This document shows, piece after piece, positions 12,121 through 21,884 of a stretch of 64,000 nt of DNA. The position numbers were made by a program, and so were the translations under genes. The notes below the pieces were generated by a model. The model did not search any database, was not told the origin of the DNA, and saw nothing but the letters and a program-made list of their open reading frames with translations. The DNA is taken from contig JAFJTR010000016.1 in assembly GCA_022559985.1 (NCBI GenBank), forward strand, positions 62,001-126,000, in the 5' to 3' direction. Position 1 is the stretch's first letter, and each line of letters opens with the position of its first letter. The stretch comes from Parastagonospora avenae f. sp. tritici 18332-5 (Eukaryota > Ascomycota > Dothideomycetes > Pleosporales > Phaeosphaeriaceae).

Positions 12121-13805
12121 ATCCGAAGTGCGATGCTGGGAGATTGTGAGGTTTGGGAGGTTGGAGACAGTGGGCGGAGGGAGAGGGGGGGAAGTCGTGT
12201 TGTGGTGAAGATGGATGAAGCTGGGCGGATGAGGAGATCTTGATGTTAATGTTTGTGGCATGGGAGAAGAGAGATTGAGGGCGGTGGACGTAAGATGGAT
12301 AAAGGGCGGTTTATTCATTCTTGAGAAGGCTGGGAAAGATGGTGTTGCAGTTTCTATTCATTTTTCGCTTCTTGTTACCTTACCGGTCGTCCGCAGCTAG
12401 ACTTGCACAGCCACATACTACCGCGATGATCAGCCTCAACCAAGGCGTCCATCCACAACACAACTTCTTGAACTATTGCTCTCGATTGATTTCCACTCCT
12501 TCCATGACAAGCTTCTCCTCAAACACGGCAATGGTCAACCCGCGGTCCCAAACATGCAAAGTGCCGCGCCGATTGACATCGCGGACATTTCGTCACCGAT
12601 GCCCCATTCCCGAACGTAGACACAAGATTAAGGTTGGAGATCCCGTGTTCGAGTTTGAAGGTTCTGCCGCCGGGAGGGAGGACGGGCTGAAGAGTGCAAG
12701 CAGCAAGGAACGGGTACGAGGATGTGTGCAGAATGTGCTAAGACCGAGTCATGGCAATACGCTGGAGCTGGAAGTGCAGAGAAAGCCATTGGAGAGAACA
12801 TCCGTTGTGGGAGAATTGAAGAAGTGGGCTGCAACGTACGCAATGACTCGGAAGGTGTTGAGCGGAAACCATTCTACGGAAGAAGGCGCAATATATGCAA
12901 GCACCCTCCAAACGGGTCCATGTGTCGTATGCCTTTTCGGCATTAATCAGCACCTTTTCATTTTTGCCCTTTGTCACCCAAATAAATAAATGTCTTGTCG
13001 TTCACGCAGCTCTGCGGCGCAGAATCAAAGCTGTACTAGTGCCGTGTCCTGGAGATCAAAACCAACGCAATTCGAGCAACCTCGTGCTTATCTCTCTCCC
13101 TCAGTATACCCAAGAATGAATGGGATTACGCTACGTTTTCACTGGTTCTGTCCACGTCGAGCACGCTTGCATCGCAGATATGTCGTGACAAGTACGCCTC
13201 ACAGCCGTCACCGGTGGACGTATCCGGACCGCAAAGATGTAAGGCTCGCCAACAGGATGAGCAGATGGAGCGTTTCGCCATATTTGTTTACCGGTCCTAG
13301 AAGACGCTTGTCTCGATGAAGAAATGGTAGTGCGTCTATGTCGTTAGGCTCCCGCTTCGTCTTACTCTTTTGGTGCCAACGCCGGGGTTCAGTAGCGCTC
13401 AGCCTACAATCCGCACACCCTGTACGTCGACTACTGAGTCGAATGCCTTTCTTGTTGACTGATGTCGTGGAAGGTGCTGTTGGGTGATATGCGTGCACAG
13501 CCACCGGGTTTCCAAATGTAGTCACCGTCAGCTCCACCCTAGTATCAGCTTTGCGATGAGGCTGAATGCGATCGACCAGGCTGGACAGCTGTATATATAC
13601 TTCAAGGGAATGAACAGTACATAGTCATCACCTCTCTTTCCGTCTACGTTTCATACAATTCAACCATCGTCCACATCAGCAAGCGCATCCAAATCTAACG
13701 ACTCTTGCGCATGAACTTCCATACACAGCTACTGCCCCAAAGAACTCACCACGCTCGATCAACGCATACATCTGCCCATAAGCTCCTACGCCCCAGCTCA
13801 GCGCT
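12121..13805. other. Intergenic with a possible decayed gene
   Basis: No intact gene is supported. Between about 12473 and 12980 both strands are unusually free of stops: a plus-strand frame runs 12321-12989 and a minus-strand frame is open from 12977 to 12535 apart from one TAG. A minus-strand segment in another frame (12473-12585) reads like a protein end (GTLHVWDRGLTIAVFEEK). This looks more like a degraded coding region than random sequence. The stretch 13560-13805 is the promoter and leader of the 13806 gene, with a TATATATA run near 13591. Confidence 0.4.
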
Positions 13806-14183
13806 ATGGGTCTCTTCAGCAGGTGCTTCGGCAAGAAAGCCAAGCGTCAAGACAAGAAGCGGGCTGTGAAAGGCGGCGCAGCATCGGATTATACCTACAA
13901 TCCGACTAGCAACAACACGGCTTTGGCGACCGCTACCTACGCAGCTCCAGCCACGTATACGTATAGTGCAGCCGAACCTCCAGTGATCGGAGCGCTGGAT
14001 TGTGACCCTCCGAGCGCTCATCATGGTGGAGGCGGAACCAGTGGTGGAGATGATGGGGGACACAGTTACAGCGGGGGAGGATATAGTGGGGGATATAGCG
14101 GAGGATATAGCAGTGGGGGCGGCGGCGGCGGAGGCGATGGAGGAGGCGGGGGTGGCGGAGGTGGTGGCGGGGGTGGAGACTGA
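13806..14183 (+). CDS. Small Gly-rich protein with MGLFxxCFGKK start
   Basis: Single exon, 125 residues, function not recognised. The N-terminus MGLFSRCFGKKAKRQDKKR combines Gly2, Cys7 and a run of Lys/Arg, the arrangement often seen in proteins held at membranes by acylation plus a basic patch, although residue 6 (Arg) does not fit the classic N-myristoylation pattern. The middle has a Tyr/Ala/Thr stretch (TYAAPATYTYSAAEP). From about residue 75 the protein is nearly all Gly with GGYSGGYSGGY repeats and a final poly-Gly run encoded by GGC/GGA repeats. Such tracts change length easily. The start matches that of the 11743 protein, so the two may be distant paralogs about 2 kb apart. A TATATATA run about 210 bases upstream may serve as promoter. 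Confidence 0.55.
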   Translation: MGLFSRCFGKKAKRQDKKRAVKGGAASDYTYNPTSNNTALATATYAAPATYTYSAAEPPVIGALDCDPPSAHHGGGGTSGGDDGGHSYSGGGYSGGYSGGYSSGGGGGGGDGGGGGGGGGGGGGD

Positions 14184-14499
14184 GTGTTGTTGATGGAGTC
14201 TTTGTCACCAAGTGTATTCCTTTTACATAGAATATCGATCAGGAACTTGCCGTTAAAATCATTCATTCTTGTACTTAGAGTCAGTCCTTGCTGACCACAT
14301 GTTTCAAACGAGCCCAGAAGTCTACACGACCGCTTTCTTCAGCCCAGCAAATATACAGATATTGCTACCCATTGCTTTGACGCTTGAGGGAGTCATCGTA
14401 GCCATGTGGCGGGGCAGAGCAGTACTGGTACGCATGCTCGTATCTCACTGGTAAAAGCCTGTGAAAGATTGTTAGCCCTACCCAACTTCCGGCAGAATC
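14184..14499. other. Short convergent intergenic
   Basis: Separates the 3' end of the Gly-rich gene from the 3' end of the minus-strand 2EXR/F-box-like pseudogene. No further feature is seen. Confidence 0.5.
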
Positions 14500-16403
14500 T
14501 TACTCACATATACGAGCGCAAGCGTCTGCGTTACCACCTTTGAAGATGCGCCAAAGATAGTTCATGAAGCATACTGTAGTTCCGTCGAAATCACCAGTCT
14601 GTTGTGTCCACTCCGGATTCCAATCGAGGCCTTCATAACCACTCGATTTGTGAAAACTTCCGTCAGGTCCACGGCCACTATACAAGTCATTGACCAGATC
14701 CACGACTCTACCGTATCCGTTGATCACAACATCAGAACATTGCTTGTTCTTGATGCTTGAGTTCCTTGTGATCATGCGCGTCAGTTGTACGAGAACTGTA
14801 TGGCGCAGCTCTTTTAGAGAAAATTCATGCGTCTCTTGGTTGAGAGTACCATCTTCGTTGCCTCTCGTAGTTGCGGTGACTTGGACCATAACACGGTTCT
14901 CGATGCCATGATTGTTTCTCGCTGCAACATTCGTTGCTGCAACATGAGCCATTGCCACGATCAGAGGTATCGCACTGAACTGTACAACACCTAGACTGGC
15001 AGTGTGATTTGGTATGTCGAAGTTCAATGACAATTTGATGCTTGCGGCCTTGCTTAGATTATCCGTGTAATGGCCTCGGAAGGGAAGTGCTGAAGTGGCT
15101 CCCAAATGCATACATTTCTTGAGAGCTTGAAACTCGGAGAAAGAAATCGACACAGTCTCCAAATGCAAGATAAACTCGAAGTGACTCGACCAGTAAGTAT
15201 GTCTTAAGGAAAGTGCGTGTGTACTATAGAGCTGTTGGCTGACCATGAGCGTCGTAGGCGTAGATATCGTGGCCGTTGAATCGCTATCAACGTCAATTTC
15301 TACCGAGCCAGCTTCCGTTAAGCTGTAGCGAAGAATCTGTTGTTGAATTCCGGCTGCTAAAGTGTGAAATGTTGGTGTCTCATGTTCAATTTCGAGGCCT
15401 TGACTATGCTTTGCCGTGAATCGCAGAAAATTTCCCAGACAAGGATGATATCCCCCAGGATCTGTGTCGTTGAAGCATTCGGTGTGGGTGGATCGGAACA
15501 AGACAAATCCTTTGTTCCCAAAGTCGTTTATACCAACCATACAAATCATGTCGATATACTTCACCAACCCCAGATCGTCTCGTCTTAATGCGTGCACCAT
15601 CTGAGTCAAGGCTTCTGTATTGACAAGATGTTCTCTCCGATGATCATTCTCGTAGTCCTTGTATTCGGTCGTGAAGCCGCTGTGACCGAGTCCACGCTCA
15701 TCAACAAAGGTGGCTTGAAAATCCCTCTCACCACTCCAAATTACTCGGAGGAGATGCCAAATATGTAAGTAGTCCTCGCTGAGCCCACCATCGAAAATCG
15801 AATCTTCCTGACGATAACATGTGAGGGAACATAGTGTCGTGGTGTCGATTATGACATTCCTGAGTAGCGACAGTCAGATCCAAAACTCAGCAAGCTCTGC
15901 ATAGCTCCTCCGATGAAGAGGCCTTCTGGATCACATGTCAAAGTTGTCTTCACAATGGCGAAAGTATTTTTGGAGTATAAGATGGATGTCGACTCGTGAT
16001 AGACTTGCCGACAGCATGTAACAATACTCAAATCCCAGGAAAGCCCAGGGAATTCATGAGCGACGCCTTTCGCTACGTTAGTATATAACGTATGTTACTG
16101 AAGTTGAGAAATTCCACCTTGGTAACCTCGGTGCTGTGATGACGCTATAACAGTTTCGCCGTTCTTGTCCCCTGCGTGTCGAGAAAGGCGGAACCTGTGA
16201 TGCGCGGAGTCGAGCACCAACGGATCCTGATACAGCAGAGTGAGTGCGTAGATCTTGGTTCTGATCTCTCCCGGTAGATCGAGGAAGGATGTTGCTTCAG
16301 GATTCGCTGCTGAAGAGCGTCCTTTTGAGAGAGGCTCGGGCAGAAGAACTCTGGGCGGTATCGCGTATGGGATGTCAGTCCGAGGGAGCCTTAATTTGGC
16401 CAT
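14500..16403 (-). pseudogene. 2EXR/F-box-like protein, frameshifted copy
   Basis: Exon 1 is 16403-16118 (start MAKLRLPR), followed by a 51-nt intron (16117-16067, ACTAAC branch) and a long exon ending at 14500. Exon 1 carries the family signature SFLDLPGEIRTKIYALTL, and exon 2 opens with the second signature TCCRQVYHESTSILYSKNTF. This matches the 16937-18771 paralog in order, phase and intron position. At about 15873 the frame breaks: the upstream frame reads LLSFGSD then stops 8 codons later, while the homologous continuation (SLLRNVIIDTT, then LHIWHLLRVIWSG) lies one base out of frame and stays open to 14500. No intron of plausible size can bridge the step, so a one-base deletion is the simplest reading. 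The gene is therefore a recent pseudogene, or the assembly has an error. Function unknown; such proteins are expanded in Pleosporales-type fungi. Confidence 0.7.
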
Positions 16404-16936
16404 TTTAGAGTTGCTGTGGTAGGAGAAAGTTGGGTGTTCAGAATTCAGTGCTGATACTGGGTACTACAAGAAGAGGGGGCGCTGCCACAAACAGTGACGC
16501 TAAGCCGAATTAGATAATCCACTCTGAACTACCATAGGTACCTATACTGCAATTGACGTCAGCCTACCTCGTTGCATCCTTCCATTTTATCATATAGTCG
16601 CATATGTGTTTTGAACCATGTATTAGCCTAGACGGCATGTAGTTCCCAGGCATTTGCAGCTTCGACAACCCATTTTACAATACCTATTGATGTACCACAA
16701 AACCGCATATTTAGTGAGAGGAGGGAACACGTTTGCTTAATCCGTTCACATAAGGCCGCAAACTCTTTCTCAACGTGTGTTACCTGGTGTGCGATTGTAT
16801 TGAGGCAGTGACTGCAAAGTCCAGGCTGTCGTGATTAAGAATGCAGGTACTCAAGACTTGCAAGTGGGTTCTGATATTCCGACCAGAACAATAAGGAAAG
16901 CTATCTGATATCTCGGCACCCAGCGATGTTTGGCCT
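16404..16936. other. Intergenic between the two 2EXR/F-box-like genes
   Basis: About 530 bases holding the promoter of the frameshifted copy and the 3' flank of its paralog. No other feature seen. Confidence 0.5.
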
Positions 16937-18771
16937 TCAAGCCTCCTTTCTCGGCGTTGATGAGCCCTTATCTGACCACGATGCCCATTGTAGTGTTATA
17001 GGATGAAATTCGGGCGGGTTAAGCGCATCATCCAAAAAAATGTAACCAACTGGTCTCCCACGACCATCGATGATCACGTCCATATTGTTGTCCTTGCCAT
17101 AGGACCAAATATGTACACCCGCTTCGTGGAGCTCACGGCAGACGCGTGTCACATCTATCCGAAGTGTGTTCAAGGATAAGTTTGCTTCAACAGCAGCGTC
17201 GTTGTCGCGACCTTGGTGTTGAGAAGCGTCCTTTATCCTGACCACGATAGGGTAGTCATCATCCCAGTATCCTCTGTGCACAAGGCGCTTCGTTCTGATC
17301 CTGATGTCCTCCAGATATAAGGCTCTTCCGTCCAGTAACTCGAAATCGAGGTATAAGGGTTTTATGTTGTGTCTGCTTTGGGGTACAGTCCGCTCAGGCA
17401 CAAATCTTTTGTCGCCGGTTGATAGCCATCGACTAAGCTCTTCAGTGTCGACAATTTGTAGAGGGCTCGTTCTGATTTGGAGGTGGACGGAAAAAGAATT
17501 TTCGGTATAGTATGAGTATATTTCATCATTGTGTATGAATCGGTTTACATACAGAAGTCCTGGAGCCGAAGATTTGCTTTTGACATTGAGGTCTACGAGC
17601 TGAGTCTCTTCGTGGTGAAGGACATAATCGAAGATCCGACGCTGTAGGTGGGTATAAGGATGTCGACGGTGTACGTGGGTATCAAGTTTCACGAGGTTTG
17701 GCAATCGTCTTGACAGACTCTGGCACCTGTTTCCCTCAAGCTGAAAGTCCATTCGATGCTCTAGGCAAGGCTCATGCTTTCTCCATCCTGATTCGATATA
17801 GTGGTAATCATGAGTCGCGCCCTTTGGACAATACGGCTGGCGGGTCGAGCGGAAAAGAGCGATCCCTCTGGTGCCATTACGTCGGATGACGACGTGGCTA
17901 AGTAATCTTTCGTACTTCCGGATATTGTCATCCCGTAGCAGAGAGTTCAAGATCTTGTTTGTAGTCGAAACATCGAGTACCTCTCCAATTTCGCCTCTCT
18001 TTTGGAGCTGGCAGGGATATCGCTGGTTGGAGAGTCCACTAGAAGCCGTGAACTCAATCTTCCCGGACCAGCGCCGACTCCATAGGACTCTTAAAAGTGG
18101 TAAGACTTCTATACAGCCACCCTGCGTAAACGGAGTGCAAAGACCATTGATATCAAGAAGTAACCTGGAGAGTTTCGTGATCTGAGAACCAAGAACAACA
18201 AGCCAATCTGCACCTTGGGCGAGGAAAGATCCGACGAACTGATGTTGGTCTTGATCTTCGGGTCCAAAAGTGTTACAGTACCGTCCTATTATCGCAAAGG
18301 TGTTCTGGGCGAAGAAGATCGACGTTGCTTCATAATAAACTTGGCGACAAGTGAGGAAAAGGTCAAGTCCGGACAGTGTCACAGGAGCGAGATCGGATGG
18401 ACGGTCGTCATAATGTACCTCATCATGTCTTTGGACTATTCATCGGTGATCAGCGTTTTGTTGCAAGAATAAAGTGAACACAAATGCTTACCGAGTGGGT
18501 GATCAATCACCGTCAAATCACTATTCTCATCTCCCATATGGCGGTGCAGGCGTCTGGACATGATCATTAAGGGGCTTTCGAATACCAGCGCAAAGGCGTA
18601 GATTTTGTTTCGCAACTCAGCCGGCAGATGGAGTAAGGACGGAGCTCCAGACCTCGCGATGCGGGACGTACCCGTTTGTATTGGAGGCGGCATCGGGACG
18701 ATAGCAGCCGGGGCTGTGAAAGAAGTGTTCATTTTCCTCTCGTTTCGCATATTGCAACCAGACATGTTCAC
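16937..18771 (-). CDS. 2EXR/F-box-like domain protein, intact paralog
   Basis: Two exons, 18771-18492 and 18435-16937, with a 56-nt intron (GTAAGC donor, ATAG acceptor), giving 592 residues. The N-terminal signature SLLHLPAELRNKIYAFAL (about residues 45-62) is the LPxELRNxIY motif common to F-box and 2EXR-type fungal proteins; the second signature, FLTCRQVYYEATSIFFAQNTF, follows just after the intron. The rest (RLLLDINGLC, LLRVLWSRRWSG and onward) has no recognised domain. The protein lacks a signal peptide and membrane segments. F-box-like proteins often bridge SCF ubiquitin ligases to targets, but this family is not characterised, so no substrate is proposed. The head-to-tail frameshifted paralog at 14500-16403 has the same intron position and phase, showing a local duplication. 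In-frame ATGs at residues 3, 8 and 14 are alternative starts. Confidence 0.75.
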
Positions 18772-20212
18772 GATTGTTCTAGGGAGATGAATGAGAAAGG
18801 ATCGCGACGTGAAATGAGATTCGTCGGCTGAGGCTGAGTTCCCATCGCGCTAACATCAACCATGGAACCGCTTCGGGCTAAACTCGAAGAGTCACACTCC
18901 TCACTCCTCAAAGAGTCACACTTGGCGGCGCTCCTTCTTCCATCGACGACCAGCAATTTCTGGTCCAACTTAGGACGTTGCTCCTCATGAAGCATTCCGA
19001 TCGCAAACCTTGGAGATTACCCATGCGACAGAATACAAAGCATGAGAAATCACAAATGAAGTCACCAGGGCATTTCCGACGTATTCGAGGCATAGCAATA
19101 CGGCCTAGCTGGATCAAATCACATGGGCATTACTCCATTCCGATGTCCATATTCGTCAAATCTTCTTATCTTTCTGAATCCGCATACAGAGCATTTCTCT
19201 TCCAGTGACATCGCAAACTGCATTCGATCAACCACGTCAGCATCGACAATTCCAAGCATCAAAAGCGCGTATCTCTGTCATTTTGCTCATCACGACGACC
19301 AAATCGACCTCGCTAGTACATCACTGCGGCTCAAAACGCCCACTAACCCGATGAAATCCCTCGTGCCGTTCGGAATATGTACCCGCCTCCGCCACTACAG
19401 TCTGCGGCCCCCAAGTATTCACTGCCCTAGCCGCCCCTTGTGTAACGGCTGTATTACGCATCACCACAACCCCTCATCTTGCACAAGGATCATCGTTGCA
19501 AACGACATGCGGGTCCCGGATACTACCCTAACGTATCTCGTGCAACATCTTGTACTACAACCAAGTGCTTCACGAGCTGCAGCATAAAGTGGGTCCTCGA
19601 AGAAGCGGTAACGTCTGCATTAGGAGCGGTGTGTAGACAGAAAGAGCTGCGTAGGGAAATACAAGGATCACATCGTTGCGCTCACCAGGTGATACTCTAG
19701 TTCGACAATGCACGCGCAGCCAGGCTGCTCGACCCGGACCAACCATCACGCACGGGTTTGGGCGACATTGGCATTACATTGTGGTTTTGTTACTGATCAT
19801 ACATGTGACTTGCGTCGTGTTTTCTCCTTTCTCAACCAAGTGCAGACTATGCGATACGGACAAAATGAGTGGCCCTGACGTTGTGTCTGCTTCTGCAGCG
19901 AGAAGTGACGGTTGGCGGTAATGACATGTTGGTACACGAGCTCGAATGGAGCGGTCGTAACGTGTGACCTGCAGCGCCGATGTAAATGCACAATCGTGAG
20001 GAGGTAGCAAGATGATAATACTGGAGGCAGTGTAGAGAAATGCGAGTATCCGTACAGGGAGGCATTATCTCGAAAGCCTGGGAAACTAATGAGAATGATG
20101 CTTCCAGGCGTCTATGGATGTCCAAAGCTCGCGCGAATTGTTGTAAGAGAGAAGGCTGAAGCGGCACGGATATACAATCTTGGTGAAAGAAGCGTTGCAT
20201 CAATTAAAGCTT
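18772..20212. other. Intergenic before the Zn2Cys6 gene
   Basis: About 1.4 kb. Overlapping frames on both strands at 18900-20200 have no domain. A 46-codon minus-strand frame at 19321-19461 reads plausibly and ends near a GTTAGT, but I could not join it to other exons. No gene is called. Confidence 0.4.
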
Positions 20213-21884
20213 TCAGAATGACGTATTGAGGCTTCGCGTCGACGCGCGCTGTATTAGACCGTTGCGGGTCTGGAACGAATCCCGTTGCAGACTCTCTGGC
20301 GTCGAAGAGCCTTGCATCGGCTGATGCGCCAACGGCACGTATTGTCTTCCGTTCACAAGCTTGCAATCGTCCGGGCTCTCGTCGCCTAGGGCATTGCGAT
20401 TCATTGAATTGAACGTGTTGTAGCTGTACAGGCTAGTATGCGAATCTTGCCGTGTAATTTGCCCAGTTGTCCTGCCTTGGGAACGATTCTCGCGGAAGTT
20501 GGAATACTTGCTGCTTGGGACCGGGGCTGTCATGGCTTCCAGAAGTGTAGATGTGCTGAAGTTGAGTTCGGGAGATGTTGAGGCGCCCGTGGTGCCTGCG
20601 TCACCCTCGATTGCAGTGGTTGCGAGCATTTCAAGTGCTCCGTCTGTGGCCACCGGGGCGGGTGCAGAAGTACTAATCGATGATGTTGTAGTAGAGTTGA
20701 CAAGAGCGTCATTGTTGGGGTTCCAGGGTTGCAATGGTCTCATGAAAGACGTGCTGCCTCCGTGAATGGATCTCAATCGTTGATCTTGTAGGTTATCAAC
20801 AGCATTGCGTGAAGTCTGAGCCGGATTTGGTTGTGGGAATGGAAGCTGGCGAGCCACCGCATCTGGCGCTCGGTATCGGCGGTGGGGCCTAGATGGAAGC
20901 GTCATTTCTAGGGAAGACATGTTCATTGGTGAGAGAGGCTCGCTGGGAACGGCTACCCGGTGCTTATTGGGCGTGTACGGTAGACCGTGCATGCCCACAT
21001 ACGGGTCTTGGTCGTAGTATGCATTGTTCGCTTGCTGCAGTGGCCTTCCAGATGGGTATGTCCATCGATAGGATGAATCGTAGAAGTTCGAATGTGGGAC
21101 AGATACGTTGTTGGGCAGAAATGATGCTTGTTGTTCCAGACCATATGTCTCGACTGGAGACGTGTCCTCGGTGTATGGCACAGTCCAGGTCGAAGGATAC
21201 ATGGGCTTAGTGTCAGCAGGCGGGTAAATCTGACTTGATGCTGGACGAGCATATGTCGATTCGTTAGCAGGCATCGAGTATAGTGGGACCATCCCGGTAG
21301 AGTTGGCCATTCCCGTCAAGCTCTGCGCCAGGTGAAAGTTGTCGATGACCTTGTGTACGTTGTCTGATCCAACCTAGTTTTGTTAGTATACAATTTGATG
21401 GATCGATCCCGACACTTACACGATGGAATTGGCAAGAGCTTGGCTCCACTCCAGCTTGTCTGCAATTACTACATCCCGCACCGGTGCCTGGATCTCCGCT
21501 GCACCGAATCTTCCTCTTTCGGCAACGAGCGCACTGTGAACAAAGTCAGCTTCGTCTATGAAATACGCTGCAACGCTTCAATGTCTAGCTTTTTGTAAAC
21601 TTTGCACGGTTGAATCAGGAGAGAAATCGTGAACAGCTAGCACTTACAGCTACAGCTATGCGACGTCGTGAAGCGCCACCATCAAATGGGTTATCGTCAC
21701 GCTCACTACCAAGTCGATCGCGGTTGCCACCGACAGGGCCGCCGTACTGGAAGCTGCGCGGATCTGTCCTGCCAGCATGCGGTAATGCAAAAGGGGTGCT
21801 GCGCTCGTCACAATAGTAATCTGGGAAGGTGACGCCACTATGTGGCGTGTAGCGACGGCCGAGACCATAGTCCATAACAGACAT
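20213..21884 (-). CDS. Zn2Cys6 (Gal4-type) transcription factor
   Basis: Three coding exons: 21884-21648, 21533-21420 and 21373-20213, with introns of 114 and 46 nt, giving 503 residues. Exon 2 encodes almost exactly the zinc cluster: RRIAVA at the end of exon 1 joins CARCRKRKIRCSG, with cysteines at about 80, 83, 90, 100, 103 and 113 (CX2CX6CX9CX2CX9C). The next exon begins VGSDNVHKVIDNFH. The rest is Ser/Thr/Pro/Asn-rich with no fungal-TF middle homology domain, so it is shorter than most Gal4-type regulators. It should bind DNA in the nucleus through a binuclear zinc cluster; targets cannot be read from the sequence. An acceptor-like ATTACAG lies 9 bases upstream of the ATG, so a 5'-UTR intron or a further upstream exon is likely. 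Its divergent upstream space is large (2.7 kb), which may hold regulatory sequence. Confidence 0.85.

Noticed and set aside
12321..12989. 222-codon plus-strand open frame
   Set aside because: It starts in poor context without a domain, and the minus strand of the same region reads at least as well as protein; kept only as part of a possible decayed region.
19321..19461. 46-codon minus-strand frame with a GTTAGT near its end
   Set aside because: It reads plausibly but could not be joined to other exons, and nothing is recognised.
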